NCBI GenBank assembly: GCA_032358165.1
Contig: JAALGY010000017.1
Coordinates: 2,046,001-2,110,000, forward strand
DNA length: 64,000 nucleotides
Reading direction: 5' to 3'
Source: Diplosphaera chodatii
Taxonomy: Eukaryota; Chlorophyta; Trebouxiophyceae; Prasiolales; Stichococcaceae
This document shows, piece after piece, positions 24,227 through 40,322 of this stretch. The position numbers and the translations under genes are program-made. Under the pieces are notes generated by a model. It made no database searches, was not told the origin of the DNA, and saw nothing but the letters and a program-made list of their open reading frames with translations. Positions within the stretch are counted from its first letter, which is position 1; each line of letters begins with the position of its first letter.

Positions 24227-26508
24227 ATGGTGGAGGCGTCCAACAGGGAGGAGGGCGTCCGCTGCTATGACATCGCCCGCAGCGCGCTTGCAGCTGGGGA
24301 TTTTGGCAAAGCCCAGCGGTTCGCAGACAAGGCGGCTCGGCTGCATCCGGGGATATCTGCGCAGGTGGATGCCATCGAGATGGTGCATCCTCAGCTGCGC
24401 CAACATAGGCCGCTGGAGCTGCGCTAGAAAATGTGTGCCGATTGCCTGCAGGTCAGCACCCTGCTCAAAGAGGTCGAGCGGATGCAGCGCAGTGGGCAGG
24501 CTTCCTCGTCAGGCGCTGCCCGCAACGGCAGCTCCCCAACAGGCATGTCTGGAGGAGGGCTACACAACCGCGGTGGCAGCTCAGCTCAGGCGAACGGCAG
24601 CGCAGCCTCCCAAAATGCAGGCACCCCAGAGCAGCGGCAGCTTGTGCGCAAGATCATTGCCACCAAGGTCAGCTGACAACCTATTGCAGGCTGATGCTGC
24701 CAGCGTGTTGCACCAGCGTCGCGTGAAGAAGCATCCAACTTTCGATGACATACCATACACCGCCAACGCTCCCTCTGTTCGGACACCCTAAACTCTTGAT
24801 GATTGACAGGACTACTACGAGATGTTGAGCGTGGAGAAGGGCGCCGGCGAGGACGAGCTGAAACGTGGCTACAAGAAGCTGGCACTGAAGCTGCACCCAG
24901 ACAAAAACCAGGCACCAGGCGCCGTCGAGGCGTTCAAAGGTGGATGGTGCCCATGCTACCAGCATCCTGCATCTGATACCTCACCCATGCACGTGGTTGA
25001 AACACCCATTGGCTTGACTCACTGGAGCTGTGTATGGCTCCATGTCAGCTTACGCACCGACCCTCGATGCACCGCTTGATGCAGCGGTGTCACGTGCGTA
25101 CGCATGCCTCAGCGACCCAGACAAGCGTGCCAACTACGATCGCTGTGGGTGAGTTGCAGCCTGCACTACCCTGCTTCATGTGCCGCTTCAGCTGCTGCAG
25201 GGCTACTCATTCACTTCCTCCCTCCGGTGCCTTGCGCACAGACTCTGCATAGCCTGTGTGTAGTATGCAAACATGAGGTTCGTCCTACGCAGGCATGAGG
25301 ACCCAGGGCAGCAGCTGGGGCGGCGCGGCAGCCGTGGCGGCGCTGGCGTGTACGCGCAGGACCAGTTCGACCCCGACGAGATCTTCAACATGTTCTTTGG
25401 CGGCGGCGGTTTCGGTCCCAGGTCAGCTCCTGCCCCTGGCACATTGCTGTTGATGGAGCAGCAATGTCAGCGCGGCACGAGCAGGACAGCAGCGTGCTTG
25501 CCCGGCTCAAGCGCCACTGATGTGTGCAGGACGCGGGTGTACACCAACTTCGGGCCGCGGGCGCAGCGCGGCGGGCAGCCGGCGGCGCCCGTCAACCCCT
25601 GGGCGCAGCTGATGCACTTCCTGCCGATCCTGCTGCTGGTCGCCTTCACCTTCTTCTCCACGCAGTCCGAGCCGGTGCGACCGCCATGAGGTGTATCAAT
25701 GCACAGTACCCAAGCCACGTTGTCCTCTAGGTTCCGTGTTGCTGCCCTGTGGTTGGCACCATCTCCGCGGGGGTGGTGCTGTGTGTGTGTGACTATGTGT
25801 GCGGCTGTGAGCTCATTACAGCATCTGGCAATGACTGATGCTTAGATACCAGCAGTTCTTGCGGTACACGTGCCTGCTGTCGGAGGACGTGGGTGGCTGT
25901 GATCGGTAGTCTCACAGTCGTCATGCTCTTTACTCATGGGCTGCAGGCGGTCAGCCTGGACAGGAAGGGGGCATACACCGACCGCTACATGACACAGCGG
26001 TACAGCGTGCCATTCTTTGCCAAGGCGGGTGGCGACTTCCAGCAGCGATATCCAGTGGGATCGGGCAGCCGAGTGCGGCTGGAACAGGTACACCTTGATC
26101 ATCATCCTCTGCATCTACGGTGTCATTGGAGGCTCAGGCACTGATCGACCGCGCTTGACTGGCACCTGCACTGCCAGCCACCCTGGAGCAGGGTGTCCTG
26201 CAGCACACCCGTGCTTCCACGGGGACGCGGTCAGCATCTGGCCTGCCTGAGCACTGCTACGCCAGCAGGGTGCTCCTGGCCTTGGAACCCAGTGCCTTCA
26301 GTTGTGTATTGTGGCGGCTGGTGCTGTGCTGCAGGGTATAGAGGTGGAGTACAAGGACCGCCTGGAGCACTTGTGCCACAGAGAGCGGGTGGAACAGGCG
26401 CGCATGGCCCGCTGGGGCAACCGGGAAAGAGCACGCGGCATGCGGCTACCGCACTGCGAGGAGATCTACGAGAGGTTTGGCTATCGATATGCGCCGGGCG
26501 TGTATTGA
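24227..26508 (+). CDS. DNAJB12/14-type membrane J-domain cochaperone
   Basis: An ER-membrane Hsp40 that activates Hsp70, usually in quality control. Eight exons splice to 378 aa: 24227-24364, 24452-24667, 24810-24939, 25085-25148, 25293-25421, 25530-25674, 25947-26087, 26335-26508. Residues 1-50 match the N-terminal helices of DNAJB12 relatives (an [17 protein letters not shown] start, as in MESNKDEA-type proteins). A Ser/Gly/Asn linker follows, then the J domain at about 119-183 with HPD at 147-149 and the helix-IV segment [11 protein letters not shown] Gly/Phe region (FGGGGFGPR) leads to one hydrophobic segment at about 252-270 ([14 protein letters not shown]), then the DUF1977-type C-terminal domain ending in a Cys/Arg-rich block. 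The start ATG is chosen by homology; an upstream in-frame start exists but lacks family similarity. Confidence 0.9.
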
Positions 26509-28044
26509 ACACATGTACAGTCAGCTCCCGTGTATGTGCAGCAGGCGTGTTTGATGCCATAGGTTAGACGGTAGTTGATGAAATGGGGCCAGGAACGCCG
26601 ATGTCACACGCAGTGAGCCACAGGCCGGTTGTTGCTGCCAATACATGCTTGAAGCCAACAGGGGTCACCCCAACCAAATCTGGGCAGCGGAGGTGCAGTA
26701 CACCAATCAGTGAGACCCGCACCGTCCTTAGTACACTCATCGCAGTACAGGACCCTACAACCTGGTGCCTCCCGGACCGCACCTGGCCGCACGGCCAGTT
26801 ATCGCAGCGCTCACTGAAACCCCACTGCAAGCCCGCTTACCAAGTATCTTTCCTTGGTTTCTCCTTGCTTGCTCCTCGGTTGCGCTGTTTCGAAACGCAG
26901 CGGGCAGAGCGCCAGGAAGCGGGAGTCCCAACAGACGGCCAGTGGCAACACGTTCTCGCCAGGTCCATACCACCCACAGGCACTGTTCAGGTACGTGTGC
27001 CGCCTCGATCGTAGATTTGCCCGCTAGAGGCGTTCAAGTCGTCCGGAGCGGTTGTATGCAACCCCCCGCCGGAACACTTCCGGTGCTACTCTTGGGTACA
27101 ACGCAGCAGCTAGCAGGCAGGGGCAGGACAAGGAAGCAAGACCCACAAGCTTTTCGGCGTCTCCAGCCAGCGGTGTTCGCCCCGCTGCACATGAAGCCCT
27201 AGGTGTTTTGTGGGAGGTGTTACGGCTTCTGCACACTAAACTAGCAGGGCGTAACACCATGAGGTGTGCTCATGCCCCTCCTGAGAACGGCATTCGCGCC
27301 CGCACGGATAATGGCTGCAAGCAACCAGCTGAGCTCCGCGAACGCCGTCAGGCTGATGCAGCGGCGGCAACAGCCGCCGCCGCTTGCTCCATGACCCAGG
27401 GCACATGCACCTCAAGTGCAGCCACTCCAGGCATGACCTCCGGCCCAACCCGCGTACTGAAGCCGCACACGCCTGCAAACACCCGATGGAGCCGCCATTA
27501 AGTCCAGTCCGGCGTGATTGGGCCCGCAACGGTGGCGTTCGCAGGATCGGAGGGCTGTTTCATGGGTTGTCCTGCTTGCTGACGACTGGATGACGCATGC
27601 CTAGCCGTCACAGTGCGGGGCCACAACGCGACATGATGTTGTCTACACCGCCAGACTGGTCGGCCTTGCGCCCATAGCATCAGGAGTCCTCACGCGACCT
27701 TGCTGTCCTGGAAGGCTGTGCGCCCGGACATCACGTGCCTCGGCAAAAGGCCTGGACGGACCGACAGGCCCGCATTAGGTGGCTCACGGCGCGCCTACCC
27801 CCTGAGCTGCTTGCAGTGATGTATCGCAGGGCGACAGCGCCGAGTGAGACTCTGCAGGCGGGCAGGGCGCGCGTGGCTGACACCTCAGACCGAGCACTTG
27901 GCGGCAGTTGGGTGCGAGGCGACGCGACCAGCTGCTGCCAGCGCAGCTGCCACATCACTACACCAGCGGAAGCCCCTGCAGAGGCCCCGGCGGCCGGCGG
28001 TGCCCTGTACAGAGCGCCGGTGACATATCACCACGTGCGCCCCA
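26509..28044. other. unassigned 1.5-kb region
   Basis: Overlapping open frames of 60-150 codons on both strands, none recognised. The minus strand has a stretch at about 26600-26980 with open frames and a good GT donor (GTAAGC at about 26840), so a short spliced gene is possible. The right end must carry the promoter of the RRM protein. I call no CDS. Confidence 0.45.
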
Positions 28045-30739
28045 ATGTCTCATGAGCTGGGACAGCCGCTGCCCGTTGGGCGCGGCTCAGGCGGCGCAGA
28101 GGGCCCGGCTGGTATACGAGATGAAGCGGCCGAGCCGTCGGGGGTCGGTGGCAACCCCGGCGGTGGTGCAGGCCACCAGCAAGCGGAGGCCGCTGAGGCC
28201 GCGGCGGCAGCGCCCGCACCGGCGGCCTCAGGGCGGCCTGAGGCGTCGCGGTCTCTCTACATCGGCAAGCTGCACCCCTCCGTCAATGAGGCCATGCTGC
28301 TGGAGATATTCTCCACCCTGGGCGCCGTCCAGGAGGTCAAGGTCATCCGCGACAAGCTGACCAGCCTGAGCGCTGGCTACGGCTTTGTCACTTACTACGA
28401 CGCCAGGTGCGGTGCACAGACACCTGGATCATGCGTGCAGGAGACCCTACTTGCGTCTGAGACCAGGAGGCATGCAATATACATGCGCAGTAGGCTGCTG
28501 CAGGCGTGATTCGCCCTGCAGCGCTGCCGACTAGCTGACAGTGCATGCCACCTTCATGCATGCCGTGTGCAGCGCGTGTATGGCTGGTAGGTTGCATACA
28601 GGACATCGAAGAGCACAGGACTTCATGTCACCGCTCTGCCAAAGGTGCTCACCGTGTCGCTGCATGCATGCAGGTGCGCGGCACTGGCGCTGCAGTCCAT
28701 CGACCGGCGGGTGCTGTACGGTCAGGAGGTGCGAGTCAACTGGGCGTCGCAGCGGGACACGCGGCCAGACACGTCCAACCACTTTCACATCTTCGTTGGC
28801 GACCTCGCTGCAGAGGTGCGCTTGCCTTCGCCGCTTGTGCATGATGTGGCCCCGATGCGATATATTGGGTGAAACGCTGCGGTAGTACTGGCTGCTGCAA
28901 TCATGCATATCCGGCTTGAGGCTGTGCAGACATGTTCGGCCGCCTGTTAACAGGTGGACGACCAGATGCTGCTGTCGGCCGTGCAGCCTCTGGGCGGCTG
29001 CTCCGACGCCCGCGTCGTGTGGGACCTTACCACCGGCAGGTCCGTCACTTTATCGCCGATGCACATTGTCCGCTGCAGCAGCGCCTGCCTTGCCTCATCA
29101 CAGCGGCGAACCCCATGGAGCCTTCATGTCTATATCATCTGATGGCTCTGTGAACGGACGAGCTTATGTGCTGCAGGTCGAAAGGGTATGGCTTCTGCTC
29201 GTTCTACACCAAGGCTGACGCCGAGAATGCGATGGCCAAACTCAGCGGCAGCAAGATCGGCAGCCGCACCGTGCGCTGTGGCTGGGCGCACCACAAGAAG
29301 GATGCCATGCAGAGCATCGACTACACCACAGTCGACCAGGTTCGCATGTTGTTCCAGACTGCTCATGAATCCTCTCTTGCACATGTACAGGCAGATGCGC
29401 ATGCACCACATCTGCTCCACAGGGGTTGTCTGAGCAGAGGGGTTCTGCCCTGCAGGCTGACCCGCTGAACGCCAATGTCTACATCGGAAGCATCTCACCC
29501 GAAGTCAGCGACGATGAGCTGAAGGTGGGCGTCGATGGTCACCCGCCCTGCCTCCTGCATCTGCCATGTCACCGCAAGCATGTGTGTTCGTGCTCACCAG
29601 TCGGAGCTGACTCGGGTGCTGTCAACGTGCAGAGCTATCTGGAGCAGTTTGGCCAGCTGCTGGACATGCGTATCTTCCGCAAGAACTGCTATGGTTTCGC
29701 ACAGTATGCACAGCACGCCGATGCCGTGATGGCCATCCTCGGTGAGCGACAACAACACCCCTTCCATGCTGTGTATACCACGAGTGTGGAGCATGCTGTT
29801 CAGGTTCACCGAGTTCTGCCCGCAGCCTGCTGAAGTGACTGCTGCCATGGCGATCACTGACCAAGACAGGACTGTTGCAACTGCGCAGGCCTGAATGGGC
29901 TGCAGCTGGGCGGCAAGGTGCTCCGGCTGTCGTGGGGCCGGCACCAGGCCCGCGCCGCCGCCGCCGCCACCGCTGCCATGACCCCGAGCCCCATGATGGC
30001 CGCCGCCGCCGCAGCAGGTGCGCATGGCACCCTCTGTCAACCGCAGAACGAAGTGATTGCATCCATTGAATGCAGAAGCTGCAAGCTCATCCGCTGTGGC
30101 ACAGCTGGGCTGCGGGGGGTTGCGTCTGGACTCCAGCCGCGGGGCCTGCCTGATCTTTCCCTGTCATGTGATACGCAGGCGCGGGCGCCTATGGGCTGCA
30201 GCAGCTGCCAGGAGGCGGCATCATGGTGTGTCAACCCGGCATGAGCTACCCGCCCTTCATGGGTGCGTCCATATCCCACCTCGTGACTGACAGGAGGCAT
30301 GTGCATGTCAGCTGAAGCTACCCAGATAGACTTTTGGGCAAGGCTCGTAGCATCGCACTTGTGAGGGACGGCGCTGCAGCAGACTGCCATGCCATGCGCA
30401 GGCACGCGCATGATGATGCCGCAGCTGACGCAGCTGGGCACCCCACAGCAGCTGGGCTACCAGCAGTCCGCAATGTACGGCGGCGCCCCGGCCTCCCCGC
30501 AGCAGCTGGGCGCCCAGCAGCCGTACCACCTGCTGCTGATGCAGCAGCAGGCGGCGGCGGCGGCTGCGCGCCAGCAGCAGCAGATCGCCGCGGGCATGCA
30601 GCGCGGCGGCGGCGGCGGCGGCTTCGGGTCCCTGGCCCCCCGCGGCCTGCCGCCGCAGCAGACGCTGGGCTACGGCGGCGGCGGACAGCTACCCGCCGAC
30701 ATCAGCGCCCTGGGCGCCAGCCTGGCGGGCATGCAGCTG

Positions 30740-30772
<33 letters not shown>

Positions 30773-30955
30773 CTGAGCCCCGAGCCGCCGCAGGTCCCGC
30801 CCCAGGGCGGCGCCTACGGCGGCGGCTTCGGCGGCGGCATGATGGGCGCCCTGGACCCGTTGGGCCCCTTCGCCCCCGGCGGCGGCGGGCAGCAGCGGCG
30901 GCGGCCGCCCCAGGGTGGCCAGCCGTGGCCGGGGCGCGAGGAGGGGGGCCAGTGA
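28045..30955 (+). CDS. three-RRM RNA-binding protein, TIA-1/UBP1/RBP47 type
   Basis: A poly(U)/AU-rich RNA-binding protein; relatives act in pre-mRNA splicing, mRNA stability and stress granules. Nine exons splice to 565 aa: 28045-28406, 28674-28815, 28954-29039, 29177-29339, 29456-29524, 29633-29741, 29889-30017, 30179-30262, 30402-30955. RRM1 is at about 70-147 (RNP2 SLYIGKL, RNP1 AGYGFVTY), RRM2 at about 160-237 (HIFVGDL, SKGYGFCSF, then TVRCGWAHHK) and RRM3 at about 255-325 (VYIGSI, NCYGFAQY, ending LRLSWGRHQ). This spacing and the WA/WG endings are typical of the UBP1/TIA-1 family. The N-terminus is Gly/Ala/Glu-rich; the last 185 residues are Gln/Ala/Gly-rich low complexity with a run of 10 Gly, as in prion-like tails. 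An upstream 5' exon cannot be excluded. Confidence 0.9.
30740..30771 (+). repeat. (GGC)n run coding poly-Gly
   Basis: About ten GGC triplets in frame, giving a poly-Gly tract in the low-complexity tail of the RRM protein. Probably length-variable between strains. Confidence 0.85.
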
Positions 30956-31689
30956 GCCACGGCCGCCGACCCCCGGCAGCCAGCCCACACATTTTGACAA
31001 GCCGCGTCCCGACGGCAGCAGCACAGGCGTGCTGCCTGGCGCCGGCCCAATAGAGCCGTGTCCACCGTGCATTCCACAGCGTTGACCGGCGTCTCGAAGC
31101 AAGTCGACAACCCAACGAAACACAGCAAGACCCCCAAGACACAGAACAGTAGCGTGCCAGCGGCGCCCCAACGTGTTCCAGCCAGCTCGCCTCCCTGCAG
31201 CCTGCCAGCCAACACAGCCGCCTGGATGACCGCAGAACCCTGGCGTTTTGATTCAAGGCCCGCCTGGTGCTGCCCACGCTGCAGCACCAGAGCAAGACCT
31301 GCCGCAGGCTTTCATGCCTGTGGTCATAACGTGATTGGGGCTCTAGCCTGAGGCTGCAGCTGTGACACAGGGGCTGTGGCAGCAACTGCGCAGGGGCACG
31401 TACTGGGCACACTATTGCCACAGCGCTGCGCATGTGCTGTTGCTGCCGCAGCTCCCACTTGACAAACTCGCGGCCAAATTTTCTGCAGCAATATCAGCTG
31501 CCAGCTTTGCTTCCGTCAGTACAAATCAGTATGCGTCTCTGAATACTTCAGGCCTCGCTTCTGTTGAAGTCGGTGTTTGAGAGTCGCAGCGGTGCACCTG
31601 GCGTTTTACCAATCTGGTTTCCCTGTACTTGCTCTAGGGTTTGCAAATTACGTCCTGCATGTCATCAAACTTTGCCTGTGCAACCCAAA
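30956..31689. other. convergent 3' region, RRM protein / acidic protein
   Basis: 734 bp between facing stop codons. It should hold both 3' UTRs. I find no TGTAA on the plus strand and no recognisable gene. Confidence 0.45.
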
Positions 31690-33257
31690 TCACATCCCCA
31701 AGCAAACATTGTTTGCCGATGCGCCCTCCAGCTTCAGCACTGAGTCATCACGGCAGTCTTCGAGCTGGTAGTCCACAACTTGCACCAGCACCTCTGTTCC
31801 ACCTGGCACCTGCACTGCTTCCGCTGCCGGCAGCGCTTGCACTGGCGCTGTGCCACCTGCACCTGCGCAAACTGTGCCGCCGGCAGCGGGTCCGCCGGCA
31901 GCAGGTTTGCAGGCCTGCATGCCTGCTGCCTGTGGGGCGCGGGCCCCCAGGCAGCTGGCCAGCAGCGCTGTGAGTGTCTGGTGCACCGGTGCAGGGGCTG
32001 TGACGGCACTGGTGGCAGGCGCTGCTGCGTAGGCACCCTGCTGCTGGAGCCCGTCTGTGCATGGCGTCGCTGGGCGCGGCTGGTGCGGCTGCTGCAGCGC
32101 TGGCTGCGGCGGCGGTGGAGGGGGTGCTGGGCAACGCTGAGCTGTCGCCTCCTCCTCTTGCACCCGCAGCGTGAACAGCTGCAGCGAGCGTGAGCGAGTC
32201 AGGGGCACATGGGCTTGTGTGCTTGCTACGTACTGCTGAGGCAAGATGTGGCAGGGGGATTGGGCATTTCACCGACTGCACCGCCACACCTCGATGTCGC
32301 GCTGAAATGCACTCTGGATGGCTGGCCGCCGCCCCCGGCGCTTGAGACTCGACTGTGGTGACCGCCGTGGCTTGCCGCTGCGCTGCCCCCGGCTGCTGGT
32401 CCCTGAGCTGTCTGGGGTGTGCTGCTGCCCATGGAACGGCGCTGCGTGTGGTGCGATACTTGATTTCAAGCCTGGATACATGTGCATCAGCTCCGGTGCA
32501 GTGGTGCCACAGCACGACAATCAACACGAACGGTCACGCCTGGTGAGATCGCGGGCACGTCCCCTGCGGCATCAGCACAGTTGCAACTCCCAACGCAAAC
32601 CTCGTCACCTGACTGAATCTCGCCACTCCAGAGGCGCAGCTCCTGCAGAAGCATTGTGTCGCCCAGCAGCGGCACCATTGATCCTGCAGGGAGTGGGAGG
32701 GTGTCGTGGTCTGCAGCGCACCGACGTCTGAACGTGTTGCAACCAACTCGAATCGATGAAACTCACGTACCTGCCGAGGTTGCTGCCGCCTCGGCGACCC
32801 AGGCAATGTTGTTGCCAAACTCCACTGCACCTGCTGCTGCCTCTGCCTGGGACGCTGTCAAGCCTGAGGAATGAGCACGCAGCACCCCCTGGTCACCCGG
32901 GTCCATTAGGTGATTGTAATGTTGTGGCACTGGCGCCGTCACCGTCGTGCTGGCCGAGGCTGTCTCTGCTGCTGCCACCTCCGCTGCTGCCGCCGATGTG
33001 CTGTGGTTCAAGGGTGCGGGTGCATCCCCATCAGCCAGCGCGACTAGCCATTCCATCTCCTCCTCAGATATGGGGAAGTCGAACATGGCCATGTCGGGCG
33101 TCCGCGGCCCTGGCGACGGCTGTGCCGGGGCTGCATGCGGCGCCCGCTGCGAGGGACTCAGGGCCGGCAGCCCCAGCCCCGGCAGCTCGCCGTCTGCCGG
33201 GGGGAGCATCATCAGCACGTCCAGGACGCAGGGGCTGCAGGCCGGCTGGTCCCCCAT
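31690..33257 (-). CDS. unknown acidic, Ala/Pro/Gln-rich protein
   Basis: I do not recognise this gene. ATG at 33257 opens a first exon to about 32771 (good donor GTACGTGAG). It begins MGDQPACSPCVLDVLMMLPP, is Pro/Ser/Ala-rich, and carries an acidic amphipathic segment (FDFPISEEEMEWLVALADGD) that looks like an activation domain. Middle exons at 32.3-32.7 kb are uncertain; one frame holds basic Arg/Lys/Ser runs near KRRGRRP. The last exon (about 32180-31690) starts LFTLRVQEEEA, continues with Pro and Gln runs, Ala/Gly/Val stretches, and ends with an acidic VVDYQLEDCRDDSV block. The layout (acidic segment, basic patch, low complexity) would suit a transcriptional regulator, but that is inference. 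The exact middle splicing needs transcript data. Confidence 0.5.
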
Positions 33258-33775
33258 CCTGTGCAGCTGAGCTCTATTGCACCTGACCGATGCGACCCTC
33301 ACTAGGAGGTGTGGTTACGGCATGACGCCACGGTGGGACTGGGTTCACCGACACAATTTGCTTTGTTATACGTGTAAGGTAAGCTTGCATAATCAACTTG
33401 TCACCAGGGCGATCCCCGAAGCCTTCTCACGATGCACCGACAACCCCTCCTGCTAGCCAAAACGCTTGCCGGACAGTTCAACCGGATCGCATGTCAAGAA
33501 ACGTCGCACAAAAGGTTTGTGGCAACCTATCAAACGTTTGCGATCATCAGACGTGCGTGCGACCGCGCATGCACAGGCGTTTTGACCGGCTCTGGCTGAC
33601 AACTGCGGAGCTGGCTTCTCGTAAACCCTGCACGGCGGTTGCCTCGGCGGGTCGAAGGTCGCCGACGCCTCACACGGGCGAGGGGTGAGGCAGTACTCAG
33701 CTCACAAGTGTATGTTGCGCGGGGCCCAGCACTTCAGTGGACGGTGAGTGAGGCTGCGACGCATAGCCAGGCACA
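33258..33775. promoter_or_regulatory. divergent promoter region, acidic protein / secreted protein
   Basis: 518 bp between divergent starts. No repeat, TATA box or third gene is evident. Confidence 0.4.
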
Positions 33776-34770
33776 ATGAAGGCCATCACCGCTGCTGTGT
33801 TCTGTCTCCTGCTGGTGTCCGCAGCCTGCCTGCCGGCGGTCCATGCAGGCAGCAGCGGCAGCGGCAGGCCCAGCAAGCCGTCGTCCCGCAAGCCTTCACA
33901 GTCGCCTGATTCGTCAACTTCGACATCCGCAGTGGTGCTCTGTTGTGTTTGAGACCTGAAACATGGGGTAGCCGTTTTATGCCACCTAAATGTCTCCTGC
34001 CCCACCTACCTGAACCCTGATGTGAATCTGGTGATACGTGGTGCAGGCCGTCGATGGAGGGAGCAACAGCGGCAGCATTGATGACACAACAGTGACGGCT
34101 GATCCCGTTGCAGTCATTTCCACCCACATCCTGGCGGGCCTGCAGGTGTGTGCACCAGCCAGTGCTCTGTTACGGTACGTACAAGATGATATCAGGGTGT
34201 CAGCGGCAACGCCGGCCGTTCATTGCAATGGCATGGCTGCCTATTCCATGCCTCAAACTTGCTCGACCCTGTGCCTGCAGATTCTGGAGACGCAGCTCAC
34301 GCTGAACCTGGCGGGCTGGCTGTCCCTCATGTCCGCCACCATCCAGCCCACCGCCCCGGCCTCCGCCACACCGGCGGCCGCGGCCGCTGCCTCCGCCTCG
34401 TCAGCCAGCCGCAGGCTGCTGCAGGTGCGATCGGAGCCTGCTGTAGAACACTCCTCTCGATTTTGATCCGCATGCAGTGCTGCTGCCCATCGTGACGCCA
34501 GAGGAATGCAGCACACTTCCCTTCACACGGAGCAAATGTTGGGTATCCTCTGAGCCTGCTCCCTTCAAGGTGCAGTAGGCCGCGCCGGCGCCGGCCCCCG
34601 CCTCAGCAGAGGCGGCGCTGTCGGCGGGGCTCAGCGCTGACGTGGCGGCGCTGCGGGCGCAGCTGGCGGACACCGCCGGCGCCTTCGAGGCGTTCGTGTC
34701 CCGCCTGCAGTCGGCGCTCGACACGGTGGTCGGCGTGCAGACGCCCGCCCCTGCGCCCCTCGCAACGTGA
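33776..34770 (+). CDS. unknown small secreted or lumenal protein
   Basis: Not recognised. Four exons give 196 aa: 33776-33931, 34047-34145, 34281-34424, 34579-34770. Residues 1-24 form a classic signal peptide: Lys at position 2, a hydrophobic Ala/Val/Leu core, and V-H-A before the likely cleavage. The mature part starts with Ser/Gly/Pro/Lys repeats, then short helical segments (STHILAGLQ, ETQLTLNLAGWLSLM), an Ala/Ser/Pro linker, and a final helical stretch (ALRAQLADTAGAFEAFVSRL) with heptad-like spacing. No Cys in the mature protein. Export to the ER and beyond is inferred. The acceptor of exon 4 is a CAGTAG doublet: the first AG would put a TAG stop directly in frame (see findings). A TGTAA box lies 119 nt after the stop. 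Confidence 0.6.
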
Positions 34771-34888
34771 AACCACCTGACATGATAGTTGCGGCTGGAA
34801 CACTGCCGTCTTCAGTGGGGATACACACAGATTGACTACAAAGGAAAAAGAGTTGTCTCTGAGGCGTGTGCTGTGGGATCATGGTGGC

Positions 34889-34893
34889 TGTAA
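34889..34893 (+). other. TGTAA polyadenylation signal of the secreted-protein gene
   Basis: TGTAA 119 nt after the TGA at 34768-34770, in the 283-bp gap before the facing Miro gene. Confidence 0.45.
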
Positions 34894-35008
34894 GCAAGTG
34901 CCGTTGTAGTGCTGAAGCATCGACATTGGCACCGAGAGCATCCACAAATGAGTTCCTGCTGGCACCAACACAAGCAAGTGTGCGCTATGAGCCACAGAAC
35001 AGTGTCGA

Positions 35009-35013
35009 TTACA
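35009..35013 (-). other. TGTAA polyadenylation signal of Miro
   Basis: TGTAA on the minus strand, 41 nt after the Miro stop at 35054-35056, well placed for a green-algal gene end. Confidence 0.55.
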
Positions 35014-35053
35014 CCGATGAGACAAAAGTTCGCAATCCACAAACACTGCTGCA

Positions 35054-39695
<4,642 letters not shown>

Positions 39696-40322
39696 CTCCT
39701 CAGCGCATATGCTTGCTGGCTCAGTGGAGCTGCCCCATCAGCTTACGTCAAGCTCACTGCATGGTCGCAGCTCATGAGACAGCTGCACGGCAAGCTGCAA
39801 GCATCAGTAGAAGCCACGGTCGCACATGAGGAGGTGACAAGTGGCAGTGGATCGTGTCAAGTCTGCAGGTCAAACTCAACAGACAGATTGCTGTGCCCTC
39901 AGAAACAGTATCTGGTTGTATGCCTGACCTCACACAAGACGAAGCACTAAACCTAGCTGCGCAACTGGGGTGATGCAGCTTGCCAGAGGTCCCCCGCTCA
40001 TTTCGGAGAAGTGGAAGGGGGTGCAACTCGAGCAAATCTGGGGTAAAGCTAAGACCCCAATGCAAATCAAGCGCGACAGCTCCGTCGATTCAGGGCGTCG
40101 GACATGCACACTGCTGCTTGCATACCTTGTAAAGACGAGTCCAGGCGTTTTACATGATGCCACATGATGTACAGCGCAGCGTGACGATGTGCCCCTTTGC
40201 ATATCGGATCCGTTCAGTGCACGGATGACCTCCTATATTTACTGCGCTTTACTGGATGTAGCGGATTGCCACGGTGCTCCGCACTCCTACGCATGACCTG
40301 AGTCTCGGCAGACTGGTTCCAG
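39696..40322. promoter_or_regulatory. divergent promoter region, Miro / Ser-Pro-rich protein
   Basis: 627 bp between divergent start codons. No convincing gene. No clear core promoter element recognised. Confidence 0.45.

Noticed and set aside
30689..31433. Long minus-strand open frames over 30.7-31.4 kb
   Set aside because: They mirror the Gly/Gln-rich last exon of the RRM protein; triplet-rich DNA stays open in several frames.
33302..33302. GTG at 33302 as the start of the acidic protein
   Set aside because: Nuclear genes start with ATG; the first in-frame ATG is at 33257.
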